A stretch of 64,000 nt of DNA, taken from contig NZ_LR733264.1 of assembly GCF_902506495.1 (NCBI RefSeq), forward strand, positions 806,001 through 870,000, read 5' to 3'. Below the pieces are notes generated by a model. It saw nothing but the letters and a program-made list of their open reading frames with translations, searched no databases and had not been told where the DNA came from. The DNA is from Pseudomonas sp. 8O. GTDB lineage: Bacteria; Pseudomonadota; Gammaproteobacteria; Pseudomonadales; Pseudomonadaceae. The position numbers and the translations under genes were made by a program. Below, piece by piece: positions 46,801 through 54,853 of this stretch (the first letter of the stretch is position 1; every line of letters starts with the position of its first letter).

Positions 46801-48621
46801 GTGCCAACTCCTTATCGCGTTGCCGATTACATTGCCGATTTCATCGCTGACCAAGGGGTCGAACACGTATTTCTGTTACCTGGCGGCGGCGCCATGTTTC
46901 TCAATGATGCCGTCGGCAAACACCCGCGCCTGGAAGTCGTGGCCTGTCTCCATGAGCAAGCGGCGGCGATTTCTGCTGAGGCCTACTGCCGGATCAACGA
47001 AAATCTGGGCGTATGCATGGTCACCACAGGACCTGGCGCAACCAATGCAGTGACCGCGGTGGCCGGTGCCTGGATCGAGTCGGTACCACTGCTGGTGGTT
47101 TCCGGTCAGGTCAAGCGTCAGGATATGTTGCGTGGTGCGCCGTTGCGGCAGAAGGGCGTACAGGAAGTGGATATCGTCAGCGTGGTGGGGCCGATCACCA
47201 AATACGCGGTCACCGTGGAGCGTCCTGAGGACATCCGACGAGAGTTGGAACGCGCGGTCTTTTTGGCGCGCGATGGCCGTGCCGGTCCGGTCTGGATCGA
47301 CGTGCCGCTGGATGTCCAGGGCGCCCCCATCGACCCCTCTAGCCTGGAAGGTTGGCAGCCTGATGACGTACCTGTCGAGTCTCTGGACGTGGCGTTGTTG
47401 GCACGTTTACGCAGTCTGCTCGATGCTGCCGAGCGTCCGTTGATCCTAGCCGGGCATGGCGTTCGCTTGAGTGGTGGTGCCAAGGCTTTTCGCCAACTGG
47501 TCGAGACGCTGGGCGTACCGGTGGTTACAACCTGGAACGCCATGGATCTGCTGCCTTACGAGCATCCGTTGTATGTGGGGCGTCCTGGTGTGGTAGCCCT
47601 GCGCGCGCCGAATTTCGCGGTGCAAAATGCCGATCTGCTGATTGCCATTGGTTGCCGCCTCGACAACATCATCACGGCGTACGCGCCGCGCGATTTCGCT
47701 CGTTCCGCACGTAAGGTCATCGTGGATGTGGACGTCAACGAGATCGAGAAACTCGATATGGACATCGAGGTGGCTATTGCCAGTGATGCCAACAACTTCA
47801 TTTCCGCCCTGGGGCCTTACCTGGGGAGCGTCGAGTACCGCCGCCCGCAATGGCTCGAGCGCTGCGCTGACTGGAAGGCCCGCTACAGTGTCAATGACGG
47901 CAAGCCGTTTCCGGGCGAGGGGCCTATCAGCCACTTCCAGTTTGCCGATGCGCTTTCCGACGCCGTACCAGCCGATACCCTGGTCAGCACCGGCAGTTCC
48001 GGGTTGGCGGTGGAGGTCTTCTATACGGTGTTCCGCAATCGTCCCGGTCAGCGCGTGTTTCTCACCTCTGGTCTCGGTGCCATGGGCTATGGTCTGCCAG
48101 CCGCCATTGGCGCCTGCTTCGCCAATGGCCGCAAACCGATGGTGGCGGTGGAAAGCGATGGAAGTCTGCAGTTGAACATCCAGGAGCTGGCCACCTTGCG
48201 TGGTTTCAACTTGCCGATCTGCCTAGTGGTGATGAACAACGGCGGCTACGCCTCGATCCGTAACACCCAGCGTAACTACTTCGAAAGCCGTTATGTCGGT
48301 ACCGGCCCTGAGGCCGGGTTGTGGATGCCCGATCTGCAAGAGGTGGCGCGTGCCTATCAGTTGCCGTTCATGCGCATCGATGATGCCGCTGAACTGGCCA
48401 AGGGCTTGCGCGAAGCCATGCTTCAGCCACGCCCGATGATCGTGGAAGTGATGCTGATGAATGATGAGGCACTGAGCCCGAAGGTCGCCGCCATACCCAA
48501 GTCGGATGGCTCGATGACCTCGATGCCACTGGAGGACATGAGTCCATTGTTGCCGCTGGAGGTTCTGGAGGCGGAAATGGACGGCAGGCTCACCCAGGTA
48601 TCGCGCCAGGTCGTTCGATGA
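46801..48621 (+). CDS. Thiamine-diphosphate enzyme, acetolactate-synthase-like (YerE-type candidate)
   Basis: ThDP-dependent enzyme of 606 residues. Seen: an N-terminal PYR domain with the activating Glu in HEQAAAISAEAYCR and TTGPGATNAV, a middle FAD/DHAP-like domain (about 195-330) and a C-terminal PP domain with ESDGSLQLNIQELATL ... MNNGGYASIRNTQ. The usual GDG of the ThDP motif reads SDG here. Known: in CDP-3,6-dideoxyhexose loci, YerE, an acetolactate-synthase relative, transfers a two-carbon unit from pyruvate to C4 of the ketosugar, giving branched sugars such as yersiniose. That role is inferred from the neighbours rfbFGH. Alternatives: plain acetolactate synthase or another 2-oxoacid decarboxylase. 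GTG start, 1 bp after the previous stop. Confidence 0.82.
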   Translation: MPTPYRVADYIADFIADQGVEHVFLLPGGGAMFLNDAVGKHPRLEVVACLHEQAAAISAEAYCRINENLGVCMVTTGPGATNAVTAVAGAWIESVPLLVVSGQVKRQDMLRGAPLRQKGVQEVDIVSVVGPITKYAVTVERPEDIRRELERAVFLARDGRAGPVWIDVPLDVQGAPIDPSSLEGWQPDDVPVESLDVALLARLRSLLDAAERPLILAGHGVRLSGGAKAFRQLVETLGVPVVTTWNAMDLLPYEHPLYVGRPGVVALRAPNFAVQNADLLIAIGCRLDNIITAYAPRDFARSARKVIVDVDVNEIEKLDMDIEVAIASDANNFISALGPYLGSVEYRRPQWLERCADWKARYSVNDGKPFPGEGPISHFQFADALSDAVPADTLVSTGSSGLAVEVFYTVFRNRPGQRVFLTSGLGAMGYGLPAAIGACFANGRKPMVAVESDGSLQLNIQELATLRGFNLPICLVVMNNGGYASIRNTQRNYFESRYVGTGPEAGLWMPDLQEVARAYQLPFMRIDDAAELAKGLREAMLQPRPMIVEVMLMNDEALSPKVAAIPKSDGSMTSMPLEDMSPLLPLEVLEAEMDGRLTQVSRQVVR

Positions 48622-49253
48622 AAACTCATATCCTGTTCGATTTCGACGGTACGTTGGTCGATTCTGCTCCGGCTATTCTCGCCTGTTTCAGCCGAGTGTT
48701 GCAGGCTCATGGGTTGTCTGCTTGCCGTGCCATCGATGCTGGCCTGATCGGGCCACCCTTGCGGCAGACCCTGGAAATGCTGAGTGGCCGGAGTGATCCT
48801 GAATTGCTCGATGCTCTCAGCGCTAGCTTCAAGGACATCTACGATACCGAGGCTTGCCTGGAAACACTTGCATACGCCGGCTGCCAGGCAACCTTGGAAC
48901 GCTTGCACGAACAGGGGTTTACCCTGGCTATAGCGACGAATAAACGCCTGTTACCTACGCAAAAAATTATTACTACCCTCGGCTGGGACGGTCTGTTTGC
49001 CGAGGTTTTCGCCAGTGACTCCTACCCCGGGCGCTATGCCGACAAGACGGGCATGATCGGCGCATTGCTGCACGATGGCGCGATAGCGCCGCAGGCGGCT
49101 ATCTATGTCGGGGATACCGAGCACGATGGCCTGGCGGCTGCGGCCAATGCAGTAGATTTCTGGCCGGTGGCCTGGGGCTATGGCCATTTTGCCAGCCAGG
49201 AGCAGCCGTTGCAGTCGCCGCAGCAGTTGCTGGAGCGACTGGTGAGCGCATGA
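48618..49253 (+). CDS. HAD-superfamily phosphatase (Gph-like)
   Basis: HAD hydrolase of 211 residues. Seen: motif I FDFDGTLVDS (nucleophile Asp10 area), a helical cap, motif II in IATNKR, and motif III/IV in YVGDTEHDGLAAA. Family members dephosphorylate small sugar phosphates. Within this locus it could remove a phosphate from a sugar-acid or hexose precursor, for instance after the NeuB-like step, but the substrate is not visible from the sequence. Overlaps both neighbours by ATGA, so it is translated as part of the chain. Confidence 0.82.
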   Translation: MKTHILFDFDGTLVDSAPAILACFSRVLQAHGLSACRAIDAGLIGPPLRQTLEMLSGRSDPELLDALSASFKDIYDTEACLETLAYAGCQATLERLHEQGFTLAIATNKRLLPTQKIITTLGWDGLFAEVFASDSYPGRYADKTGMIGALLHDGAIAPQAAIYVGDTEHDGLAAAANAVDFWPVAWGYGHFASQEQPLQSPQQLLERLVSA

Positions 49254-50302
49254 GTTCGATAACTGCGACGTCACCTCTAGCCAGCGCATGTCCCTGTTGC
49301 TGTGCCGCCGTGGCATTGTTGCCCAGCCCAGCCTACACGCGCTGCATGGGCTGTGGGCACCGCTGGCGTCTGCCGCTAGATAAGACCGGGGCAGGCTATT
49401 ACGAGGCGCTAGTGGCGCGCAACGACCCGCAGGCGCCCTGGTTCAAGCGCAAACTCGCCGACCGCGTGGCCGTGCTGTCCTCGTTACTGGAAGCTGGAGT
49501 TCAGCGGGTTCTTGAAGTTGGTTGCGCCGAAGGTGATTTGGGTGCGGCAATCAAGGCACGTTTTGCTGTCGCCTATGACGGCGTGGAGCTTTCCCGTGAC
49601 TGGGAGCTCGCCAAGCAGAAGCTGGATCAGGTTTTTCAGACCCCTGCCTGTCAACTGCATTCGTGTTCCTATGATCTGATTGTTTCCTTCCACGTACTGG
49701 AACATATCGCCCAGCCCGAGCAGGAACTTGCAGCCTGGTCGGGGCTGTTATCGTCCAATGGACAACTGTTGATTGAAGTGCCCAACCAGGCAGGCCATCC
49801 GCTATTGGCCAATGACGGTAACCCCGAGCACCTGCACCAGTTCACGCCAGCGTCTTTAACCCTCTTGCTGGCTCGCTGTGGCTTTGTCTGCCATGAGCTA
49901 TCTACAGGGCATTACGAGTCGCCGGTCTACTCGGACTCGATTCGGGTTGTTGCCCGGCCTCAGCCCACTGCCGACAGCCAGCAACGTCTGCTGTTAAAGC
50001 GCTTTCACGAGAGGCTTGGCGGTCCGTTTTTCGTCTACGGCATCGGCGGTGATTTTCTCAATTACGTGGCGCCACTGGTTGAGTTACTTGAAATTCAGGC
50101 TTTGCTGGATTCGTCGCCGGCCAAGTGGGGGCAACAGGTCGGTCTCCATGTTGTGGGCGCCTACGATCCCAATGAACACGTAGAGTTACCGATACTTGTC
50201 TGCTCCATCAGATTCGCGGCTGATATTAGGCAACACCTGCTTTCCATAGGCATTGCTCCGGCGCGGATCATCGGTCTTGAGAGCATTTATGAAAGTCCCT
50301 GA
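49250..50302 (+). CDS. Zinc-ribbon SAM methyltransferase with C-terminal Rossmann module
   Basis: Protein of 350 residues. Seen: an N-terminal Cys cluster (CPCC ... CMGCGH, residues 15-37); a class I methyltransferase domain (about 70-225) with RVLEVGCAEGDLG and YDLIVSFHVLEHI; and a C-terminal segment (about 255-345) with FFVYGIGGDFL, ALLDSSPAKWG and AYDPNEHVELPILVCS. This three-part plan resembles sugar C-methyltransferases, which act on keto-sugar nucleotides. Inferred: it methylates a carbon of the dideoxy sugar made here. Overlaps the HAD gene by ATGA and the next gene by 14 bp. Confidence 0.78.
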   Translation: MSSITATSPLASACPCCCAAVALLPSPAYTRCMGCGHRWRLPLDKTGAGYYEALVARNDPQAPWFKRKLADRVAVLSSLLEAGVQRVLEVGCAEGDLGAAIKARFAVAYDGVELSRDWELAKQKLDQVFQTPACQLHSCSYDLIVSFHVLEHIAQPEQELAAWSGLLSSNGQLLIEVPNQAGHPLLANDGNPEHLHQFTPASLTLLLARCGFVCHELSTGHYESPVYSDSIRVVARPQPTADSQQRLLLKRFHERLGGPFFVYGIGGDFLNYVAPLVELLEIQALLDSSPAKWGQQVGLHVVGAYDPNEHVELPILVCSIRFAADIRQHLLSIGIAPARIIGLESIYESP

Positions 50303-51329
50303 GCCCATCCTCCGCGAAGACCTGAGCAGCATTCTTGCAGCGCCCCTGCCTTGGGAGTCGCTATATGGCCGCACGATCCTGGTTACGGGTGCCTCGGGTT
50401 TTATTGGCGGTCACATCGTTGAGACGCTGGCCTGGCTCAATCGCTGCCAGCCCCATGCCGGGCTGCGCATTTATGCGCTGGCACGCGATCTGGGCAGGTT
50501 GCATCAGCGCTTACCCTGGCTCGACATTCCTGGCGAGCTGAGCCCTGTGATCCAGGATATCCGTCAGCCTTGCCACCTTGATACACCGCCGGACATCATC
50601 ATTCACGCGGCTAGCCCGGCAAGTCCCAGGCATTACCTGCAGCGGCCGGTGGAGACCATTGGCGCCAATACCGATGGCACCCGGCATATGCTCGACTTGG
50701 CCCGGAGTGGGGCGGCCCGTGTGCTGTTCCTCAGCAGTGGTGCGGTCTACGGCGACAACATATTGCAGGTCGACGCTATGCGTGAGACCGATTTCGGTAG
50801 CGAGGACCCCTTGGGGCCGCGCGCCTGTTACAGCGAGAGCAAGCGTCTGGCCGAGACGCTTTGCCGGGCCTACCACACCCAGTACGGCGTCGACGCCCGC
50901 ATCGCACGTATCTCCCATTGCTATGGACCGGGCATTCGTCTGGACGACGGCCGGGTCATTGCCGATCTGCTTGTCGATGTGCTGAACGATCGGGATATCC
51001 AGCTTGACTCGGACGGCAGCGCCTCTCGCCCGTTCTGCTATGTCTCCGATACCGTCCTGGGGCTGTTCCATGTGCTGCTGAACGGTGAGGCCGGGGAGGC
51101 CTACAACGTCGGGGAAACCCACGAGACCAGCATCCTGGAACTGGCGCACATGATGATCGCCGCCGCCGGCAAGACCGACCGTCTTCATGTTACCGCCAAG
51201 GCCCGCAGTCCTTTGGCGCCTGCGGCACGCAGCTCGGGGCATTTCGATATCGATAAGATCCGGGCACTAGGTTGGGTTCCGCGCGTCAATCTGGAAGCTG
51301 GCTTGTCCAGACTGCTACGGGTGAACTGA
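50289..51329 (+). CDS. NAD-dependent sugar epimerase/dehydratase (SDR)
   Basis: Extended SDR of 346 residues acting on nucleotide sugars. Seen: Rossmann motif TGASGFIGGH (about 36-45), HAASPASPRHY, catalytic Ser in FLSSGAVYGDN, and YSESK as the catalytic Tyr-Lys pair. The overall look is UDP-glucuronate decarboxylase/4,6-dehydratase-like. With a YerE-type enzyme upstream it could be the YerF-like reductase that turns the aceto branch into a hydroxyethyl branch, but epimerase or dehydratase activity is equally possible. The start at ATG 50289 overlaps the methyltransferase stop. Confidence 0.82.
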   Translation: MKVPEPILREDLSSILAAPLPWESLYGRTILVTGASGFIGGHIVETLAWLNRCQPHAGLRIYALARDLGRLHQRLPWLDIPGELSPVIQDIRQPCHLDTPPDIIIHAASPASPRHYLQRPVETIGANTDGTRHMLDLARSGAARVLFLSSGAVYGDNILQVDAMRETDFGSEDPLGPRACYSESKRLAETLCRAYHTQYGVDARIARISHCYGPGIRLDDGRVIADLLVDVLNDRDIQLDSDGSASRPFCYVSDTVLGLFHVLLNGEAGEAYNVGETHETSILELAHMMIAAAGKTDRLHVTAKARSPLAPAARSSGHFDIDKIRALGWVPRVNLEAGLSRLLRVN

Positions 51330-51331
51330 GT

Positions 51332-52678
51332 ATGTCTGATAATCAGGACACACGGCCGACGCTTATTGGCTACCTACCCCCGCTAGAGGGGATCCGCAAG
51401 ACGGGGGCGAACTACCTGGGGCACTCTCAGTTCATCAATATCGGCGATATTGCTTACGCCCATGCCGGGGCCTTGTTGACCTCAGGGCGCAATTTCAGTG
51501 CTTGGAACTTCCGTATGTCAGCGGAGGAGGTCAACGAGAAATTCTCGAAAGTCGTGTTCTTTGTGCCTTGTCGCATTGCGAACGCTCCGTTTGATGAGGA
51601 TGGGTATCCCTACGAGCTTGCGACTCAGTTCATTGAGCGCCTTCGTATCCCGTTCTTCAGTCTTGGCGAGTCGATCCAGACTCGAAGCTATGACTATGAC
51701 CCGGTTTTTCATAAGTCTCTCTCGCCCAAGGTTGTTCGCTATCTGAAAGTCATTGCTGAAAAGTCCCCAATTGTTGGTACGCGTGGTGACTACTCCGCAG
51801 ACGTACTGCACAAGCTGGGTATCAGGAATGCCGTTCCTTTGGGGTGTCCTTCGCTGTATCTGAACGGGCCGTCCCTTCGCGATTCCCTTCTGCATGTGCC
51901 TCAGGCTCCCGAGCGGGTGGCGGTGTGCTACTCCAACTATCAGGGGAATCCGCACAGCAGGATCGCAGACTTCGTCCGGATGGCCGATCACGCCGGCTAC
52001 CACTACGTCGAGCAGGCGTTCGGTCTGATGGCTCAGGCGTTGTATTACCCGGGGAAGGTAACGGGAGCGGATATCCATGCCGCGCGGACGAACTACCAAG
52101 ATTTGGCACCACTGCTTTCCCTGTTGCGTAAAGGGCGCATGCGCTACTTCACTAACTACAGCCTGTGGAAGGAGTTCCTGGCCTCGATGGATTTTGCTTT
52201 TGGAGCCAGGATGCATGGCCTTACCCCAGCCATTCATGCGGGTAAGCCCGCCGTTTTCATCGCCCACGATGCACGGGTTAGAGAAATGTGCGAGTTTTTC
52301 TCGCTGCCTTTCGTTGCCGAGCACGAGTTGCCTGAAACGTTGAATATCGACTTCTTTCTCTCCCGTTGCAATTATTCGGAAACCAGCAAGCGCTATCAGG
52401 TCGCTTACCGGAATTTCGTGCAAACGCTGCGCTGCCACGGGCTGGGTGACAACATCGATGTCTCAGGCCAAATTATCGATAATTGGGCGCCTGAGCCTGA
52501 TGCACAGGTAGTCGAAGAGGAGAGCCAAGTGCGATGCAGCTCGGATGAACTCATGTTTCTGGAGCAGCAGATCGAGATATGTGCCGCCATTCCAGATGAT
52601 GTATTCAACCGGCTCGCCCAGATCAAGACCATCGCCCACGATTGGTACCTTTTCCGTTCAAGTAAAGGCGCAATGTGA
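51332..52678 (+). CDS. Polysaccharide pyruvyl transferase family protein
   Basis: Protein of 448 residues. Seen: N-terminal NIGDIAYAHAGALL, a middle with GVLRK-like basic loops, and the C-terminal motif FGARMHGLTPAIHAGKPAVF IAHD, characteristic of the pyruvyltransferase (CsaB-like) GT-B fold. Known: the family adds pyruvate ketals from phosphoenolpyruvate to sugars. It would place a pyruvyl or related group on the glycan. The coding sequence uses more AT-rich codons than the flagellar genes, a mild sign of separate origin. Starts 2 bp after the SDR stop; 55 bp separate it from the next gene. Confidence 0.8.
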   Translation: MSDNQDTRPTLIGYLPPLEGIRKTGANYLGHSQFINIGDIAYAHAGALLTSGRNFSAWNFRMSAEEVNEKFSKVVFFVPCRIANAPFDEDGYPYELATQFIERLRIPFFSLGESIQTRSYDYDPVFHKSLSPKVVRYLKVIAEKSPIVGTRGDYSADVLHKLGIRNAVPLGCPSLYLNGPSLRDSLLHVPQAPERVAVCYSNYQGNPHSRIADFVRMADHAGYHYVEQAFGLMAQALYYPGKVTGADIHAARTNYQDLAPLLSLLRKGRMRYFTNYSLWKEFLASMDFAFGARMHGLTPAIHAGKPAVFIAHDARVREMCEFFSLPFVAEHELPETLNIDFFLSRCNYSETSKRYQVAYRNFVQTLRCHGLGDNIDVSGQIIDNWAPEPDAQVVEEESQVRCSSDELMFLEQQIEICAAIPDDVFNRLAQIKTIAHDWYLFRSSKGAM

Positions 52679-52733
52679 TGCCACTACAGCGGCAATGGGA
52701 TCCCATTCAACAACAAGCCATTGATGCGACTCT

Positions 52734-53909
52734 ATGAGACCTTGTGAACTTTGTGCTGGCGAAGATTTGGACCTTATCCACCGTCAGCACTTCCTGTTTC
52801 CCGGGCAGGTGCAACCCGTGCACTACGACGTCGTGTCTTGCCGGGCGTGTGGCTTCGCCTTTGCCAGCGATATTCCCGATCAGTCCGTGCTGAACAGTTT
52901 CTATCAGGAGTCCGAGCACCATCTGCATCAGGAGGTGCCTGCAGGGCTATCACGCATCCATGACGACTTTTTCGCGTTCGTTCAGCGGCATGTCCCATTG
53001 TCGGAGTCGGTGCGGGTGTTGGACATCGGTTCGGGCATGGGCCACTTCCTGTCCCGGTTCAAGGCGGCGGGCCTCGTCGACCTACTGGGCATCGAGCCGA
53101 GTCCGACTGCTGCACGCTTGGGCATGGAGGTTCACGGCCTCGAGATTCGCACGGAAACCATGGATACCCTTTCTGCCACTCATCCCTTTGACTTGGTCAG
53201 TCTCTGTGGTGTGCTAGAGCATATTGCTGATCTGAAACGCAGTGCAGGGCAGCTATCTGAGTTGGTTGAAGAGGGCGGGCATCTATTCATTGCCGTTCCC
53301 GATGGGGTTTCTTTCGGTGCTGTCCCGCCTGCTGAGGCGTTTCTCGAATTTGCGTTGGAACACATCAACTTCTTCAGCGAGACCAGCCTCGACAATCTGC
53401 TCCGTGGCGCGGGTTTCGAAAAGGTAGACGTCATCTCTCAACACAATGATTTCTACGACAACCATTACCTGCTGGCCCTCTATCGTAAGACCGGCAGCCG
53501 GATGGAAACACCCAGTATCGACCGGGTATCGGCGAGCAGCCTGCATCGATACGTGGCGTTCTCGCAGGAGAAACTGGCCTGCGTGGAAGCGCTTGCCAGG
53601 CAGTTGGAGGATAGCGGGGAGCCAGTGGTTATATGGGGCGCTGGTTCTCTGACAAGTCGCTTGCTGTGTGACACTCGTCTAGCCCATGTGAACCTGCGTG
53701 CGGTCATCGACCGGAATAAAAGCCTGCAGGGTAAATCCTTGCTGGGTGTTGCTATTTCAGCACCGGAATCCGTACTGCAGCATGCGGGTGCCACGGTCTT
53801 CATCGCGAGCACGACCTACGCTGATGAGATAAGACGCATGCTCCTTGATCAGTATGCCTGGACCGGACGCATTATCAGCCTCGCCCCGGAGGGCATCGTA
53901 AGCCGATGA
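52734..53909 (+). CDS. Second zinc-ribbon SAM methyltransferase with C-terminal Rossmann module
   Basis: Protein of 391 residues. Seen: zinc-ribbon-type N-terminus CELC ... CRAC (residues 4-36); a class I methyltransferase domain (about 80-230) with VRVLDIGSGMGHFL and FDLVSLCGVLEHI; and a C-terminal segment (about 290-385) with VVIWGAGSLTSRLL, AVIDRNKSLQGKSLLGV and VFIASTTYADEIRRML. The plan matches sugar C-methyltransferases and parallels the gene at 49250, but the two are only distantly alike. No good ribosome site precedes ATG 52734. Overlaps the FkbM gene by ATGA. Confidence 0.78.
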   Translation: MRPCELCAGEDLDLIHRQHFLFPGQVQPVHYDVVSCRACGFAFASDIPDQSVLNSFYQESEHHLHQEVPAGLSRIHDDFFAFVQRHVPLSESVRVLDIGSGMGHFLSRFKAAGLVDLLGIEPSPTAARLGMEVHGLEIRTETMDTLSATHPFDLVSLCGVLEHIADLKRSAGQLSELVEEGGHLFIAVPDGVSFGAVPPAEAFLEFALEHINFFSETSLDNLLRGAGFEKVDVISQHNDFYDNHYLLALYRKTGSRMETPSIDRVSASSLHRYVAFSQEKLACVEALARQLEDSGEPVVIWGAGSLTSRLLCDTRLAHVNLRAVIDRNKSLQGKSLLGVAISAPESVLQHAGATVFIASTTYADEIRRMLLDQYAWTGRIISLAPEGIVSR

Positions 53910-54853
53910 ACACACTAACTCAGCTACGAGATGCCCATGAAGCGGGGAAGACTCGTAAGCAAGACTATATCGAGGCCATCCATGCCCGGCATAGCAGCCT
54001 GTTCGAGTATTCGGCGTTTATTGCCGAGACCGATGTGGAGGCTGTACGCATCCAGCATGACGGTATCTACGTTCGTTCCCGGTCTCAGCAAATCGAATTG
54101 GTGCTCGACCCCCAGGACCAGCATCTAGTGCCCTACACCCTCATGAACTTCCGGTCATACGAAACTACCGAGACCGAGTTTCTCAAGTCGGTTATCCAGC
54201 CCAATGGCACCTTTCTGGACATAGGTGCCAATTGCGGTTGGTATTCGCTCGCCTTGGCTCGCCATTGCTCCTCGGTACAGGTGCATGCGTTCGAGCCGAT
54301 ACCCCATACCCACGAGATCCTCTCGCGGAACATCCTGCACAACGGCTTGAGCAATATTGAGACGCACCGCCTTGCCTTCTCTAATCAGGAAGGCCCTCTG
54401 GAGTTTCTCCATACACCTCTATGCTCAGGCGCAACCTCGCTGGCCGTGGCGGGGCAGCCTGGTGACCAGGAGACTTTAGAGAGGATTCCCTGCCTGGGCA
54501 CGACACTTGACCTGTTCTGCACGCGCCATGGCCTGGCCCCGCAAATCATCAAATGTGATGTCGAGGGGGCTGAGCTCATGGTGATGCAGGGCGGCGAAGC
54601 GACCATCGCCAGCCACAAGCCGGTGATTCTCATCGAGTTGCTGCGCAAGTGGGCGCGGCAGTTCGACTACCACCCGAATGATGTCGTGCAGTTGCTCGGC
54701 AGGTATGGCTACCGCGCCTACACCCTGGGGGCCGCCGGACTGAAACCCTGTCCTGTGATCAATGAAGACACGCCAGAGACGAACTTCATCTTTCTCCATG
54801 TGGAGCAGCATCGCCATATAGCCGGCGATTGCAGCCCAGAGACAGCGCCATGA
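53906..54853 (+). CDS. FkbM-family SAM methyltransferase
   Basis: Protein of 315 residues. Seen: the FkbM core (about 85-270) with GTFLDIGANCGWYSLALARH, VHAFEPIPHTHEILSRN, and IKCDVEGAELMVMQGGEAT. Known: FkbM methyltransferases usually O-methylate sugars or other small groups. Probably decorates the flagellin or surface glycan. It overlaps both neighbours by ATGA, so it belongs to the same unit. Confidence 0.85.
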   Translation: MNTLTQLRDAHEAGKTRKQDYIEAIHARHSSLFEYSAFIAETDVEAVRIQHDGIYVRSRSQQIELVLDPQDQHLVPYTLMNFRSYETTETEFLKSVIQPNGTFLDIGANCGWYSLALARHCSSVQVHAFEPIPHTHEILSRNILHNGLSNIETHRLAFSNQEGPLEFLHTPLCSGATSLAVAGQPGDQETLERIPCLGTTLDLFCTRHGLAPQIIKCDVEGAELMVMQGGEATIASHKPVILIELLRKWARQFDYHPNDVVQLLGRYGYRAYTLGAAGLKPCPVINEDTPETNFIFLHVEQHRHIAGDCSPETAP

